DNA of 21,547 bases from Sulfurovum sp. (GTDB lineage Bacteria; Campylobacterota; Campylobacteria; Campylobacterales; Sulfurovaceae): positions 1-21,547 of the forward strand of contig JADGDL010000037.1 of NCBI GenBank assembly GCA_016744875.1, read 5' to 3'. Under the pieces are notes generated by a model. The model worked only from the letters and a program-made list of their open reading frames with translations, did no database searches and was not told where the DNA came from. Below are positions 21,165 to 21,547 of the stretch, piece by piece. The position numbers and the translations under genes are program-made. How positions within the stretch are numbered: position 1 is the first letter of the stretch; each line of letters begins with the position of its first letter.

Positions 21165-21547
21165 ATGACTTCACAAAGAAAAGGTAATCTTTTTGGAATC
21201 ACTGCTATTTTATTATGGACTACACTTGGATTATTTACAGTATTAACAGGAGATATTCCTCCTTTTGAGTTAGTTTTTATATCATTCTCTGTAGCTTCTA
21301 TTATTGGACTTATTATGTTAAAAGTTCAAAAACATTCTTTCCGTTTATTGTTTGAAGTGCCCTTATTGAATTGGGTTATTGGAATAACTGGACTTTTTGG
21401 TTATCACTTCTTTTATTTTTTTGCTCTTAAAAATGCTCCCTCAGTAGAAGCAAATCTATTAAATTATCTTTGGCCATTACTAATAGTATTATTATCGTCT
21501 TTATTGCCAAATGAACGTTTGAGATGGTTTCAAGCTATTGGTGCAAC
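21165..21547 (+). CDS. DMT/EamA-family exporter, 3' end cut by the window
   Basis: The first 127 residues of a membrane protein are visible, starting MTSQRKGNLFGITAILLWTTLG. About four hydrophobic segments follow, with GYHFFYFFALKNAPSVEANLL spread over the third and fourth, and a NYLWPLLIVLLSS segment. The phrase ALKNAPSVEANLLNYLWPLL resembles the aromatic amino-acid exporter YddG and its relatives in the drug/metabolite transporter superfamily (EamA, PF00892). The full protein should have about 280-300 residues and ten segments. RBS AGAGGAT and a TATAAT box precede it. The substrate is not fixed by the sequence. Confidence 0.82.
   Translation, partial: MTSQRKGNLFGITAILLWTTLGLFTVLTGDIPPFELVFISFSVASIIGLIMLKVQKHSFRLLFEVPLLNWVIGITGLFGYHFFYFFALKNAPSVEANLLNYLWPLLIVLLSSLLPNERLRWFQAIGA

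Noticed and set aside
1..21547. CRISPR array, tRNA, rRNA, insertion sequence, prophage or toxin-antitoxin module
   Set aside because: No regularly spaced repeats, cloverleaf, transposase or integrase-like protein, or paired toxin-antitoxin genes were recognised on either strand.

Overview
The window looks like an ordinary chromosomal stretch of a Campylobacterota bacterium of the Sulfurimonas/Sulfurovum kind. That placement is an inference from the low GC content, the codon style, the short intergenic gaps, the TGnTAnAAT-like -10 boxes with poorly conserved -35 regions, the Campylobacter-type group III truncated haemoglobin and the split GcvPA/GcvPB glycine dehydrogenase. No rRNA, tRNA, CRISPR array, insertion sequence or phage gene was recognised, and no gene-free stretch exceeds 300 bases.

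Left part (1-7640). The window opens in the tail of a PfkB-type sugar kinase, followed by a sugar-nucleotidyltransferase that breaks off after about 60 recognisable residues in very AT-rich DNA. This looks like the decayed edge of a surface-sugar locus. Next come a secreted protein built of three cysteine-bounded repeats, an AEC-family permease and a convergent MFS transporter. A Pif1-like helicase with a RecQ-type C-terminal HTH is joined stop-to-start to a SMUG2-like uracil-DNA glycosylase, which suggests a two-gene DNA-repair unit. A DEAD-box RNA helicase runs convergently. An ArsI-type C-As lyase gene follows a 28-bp perfect palindrome that covers its -35 box.

Centre (7656-15797, all minus strand). 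thiD lies downstream of a seven-gene unit that in transcription order is gcvT, gcvH, gcvPA, gcvPB, a LipM-like octanoyltransferase, lipA and lpd. These genes encode all four parts of the glycine cleavage system plus the two enzymes that build lipoyl cofactor on GcvH, so the unit can assemble and run glycine decarboxylation by itself (glycine + THF + NAD+ to CO2 + NH3 + methylene-THF + NADH). Between gcvT and gcvH sits an unusual GC-richer element that can fold into three hairpins.

Right part (15994-21547). A divergent ACR3/BASS-like membrane protein that lacks the family cysteine is followed by a DUF6714-like protein. A minus-strand cluster of four genes then encodes a Rof-like protein, an endonuclease/exonuclease/phosphatase-fold enzyme, an orphan second RecA domain of a DEAD-box helicase whose motifs V and VI are degenerate, and a truncated haemoglobin. 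Finally, on the plus strand, come a small AraC-like regulator, a TTG-started hotdog thioesterase and a DMT/EamA exporter cut by the window end.

I see no clearly new defence or mobile system. The best leads are the gcvT-gcvH structured element, the Rof/EEP/orphan-helicase/haemoglobin operon, the Pif1-glycosylase pair, the three-repeat cysteine protein and the palindrome in front of arsI.
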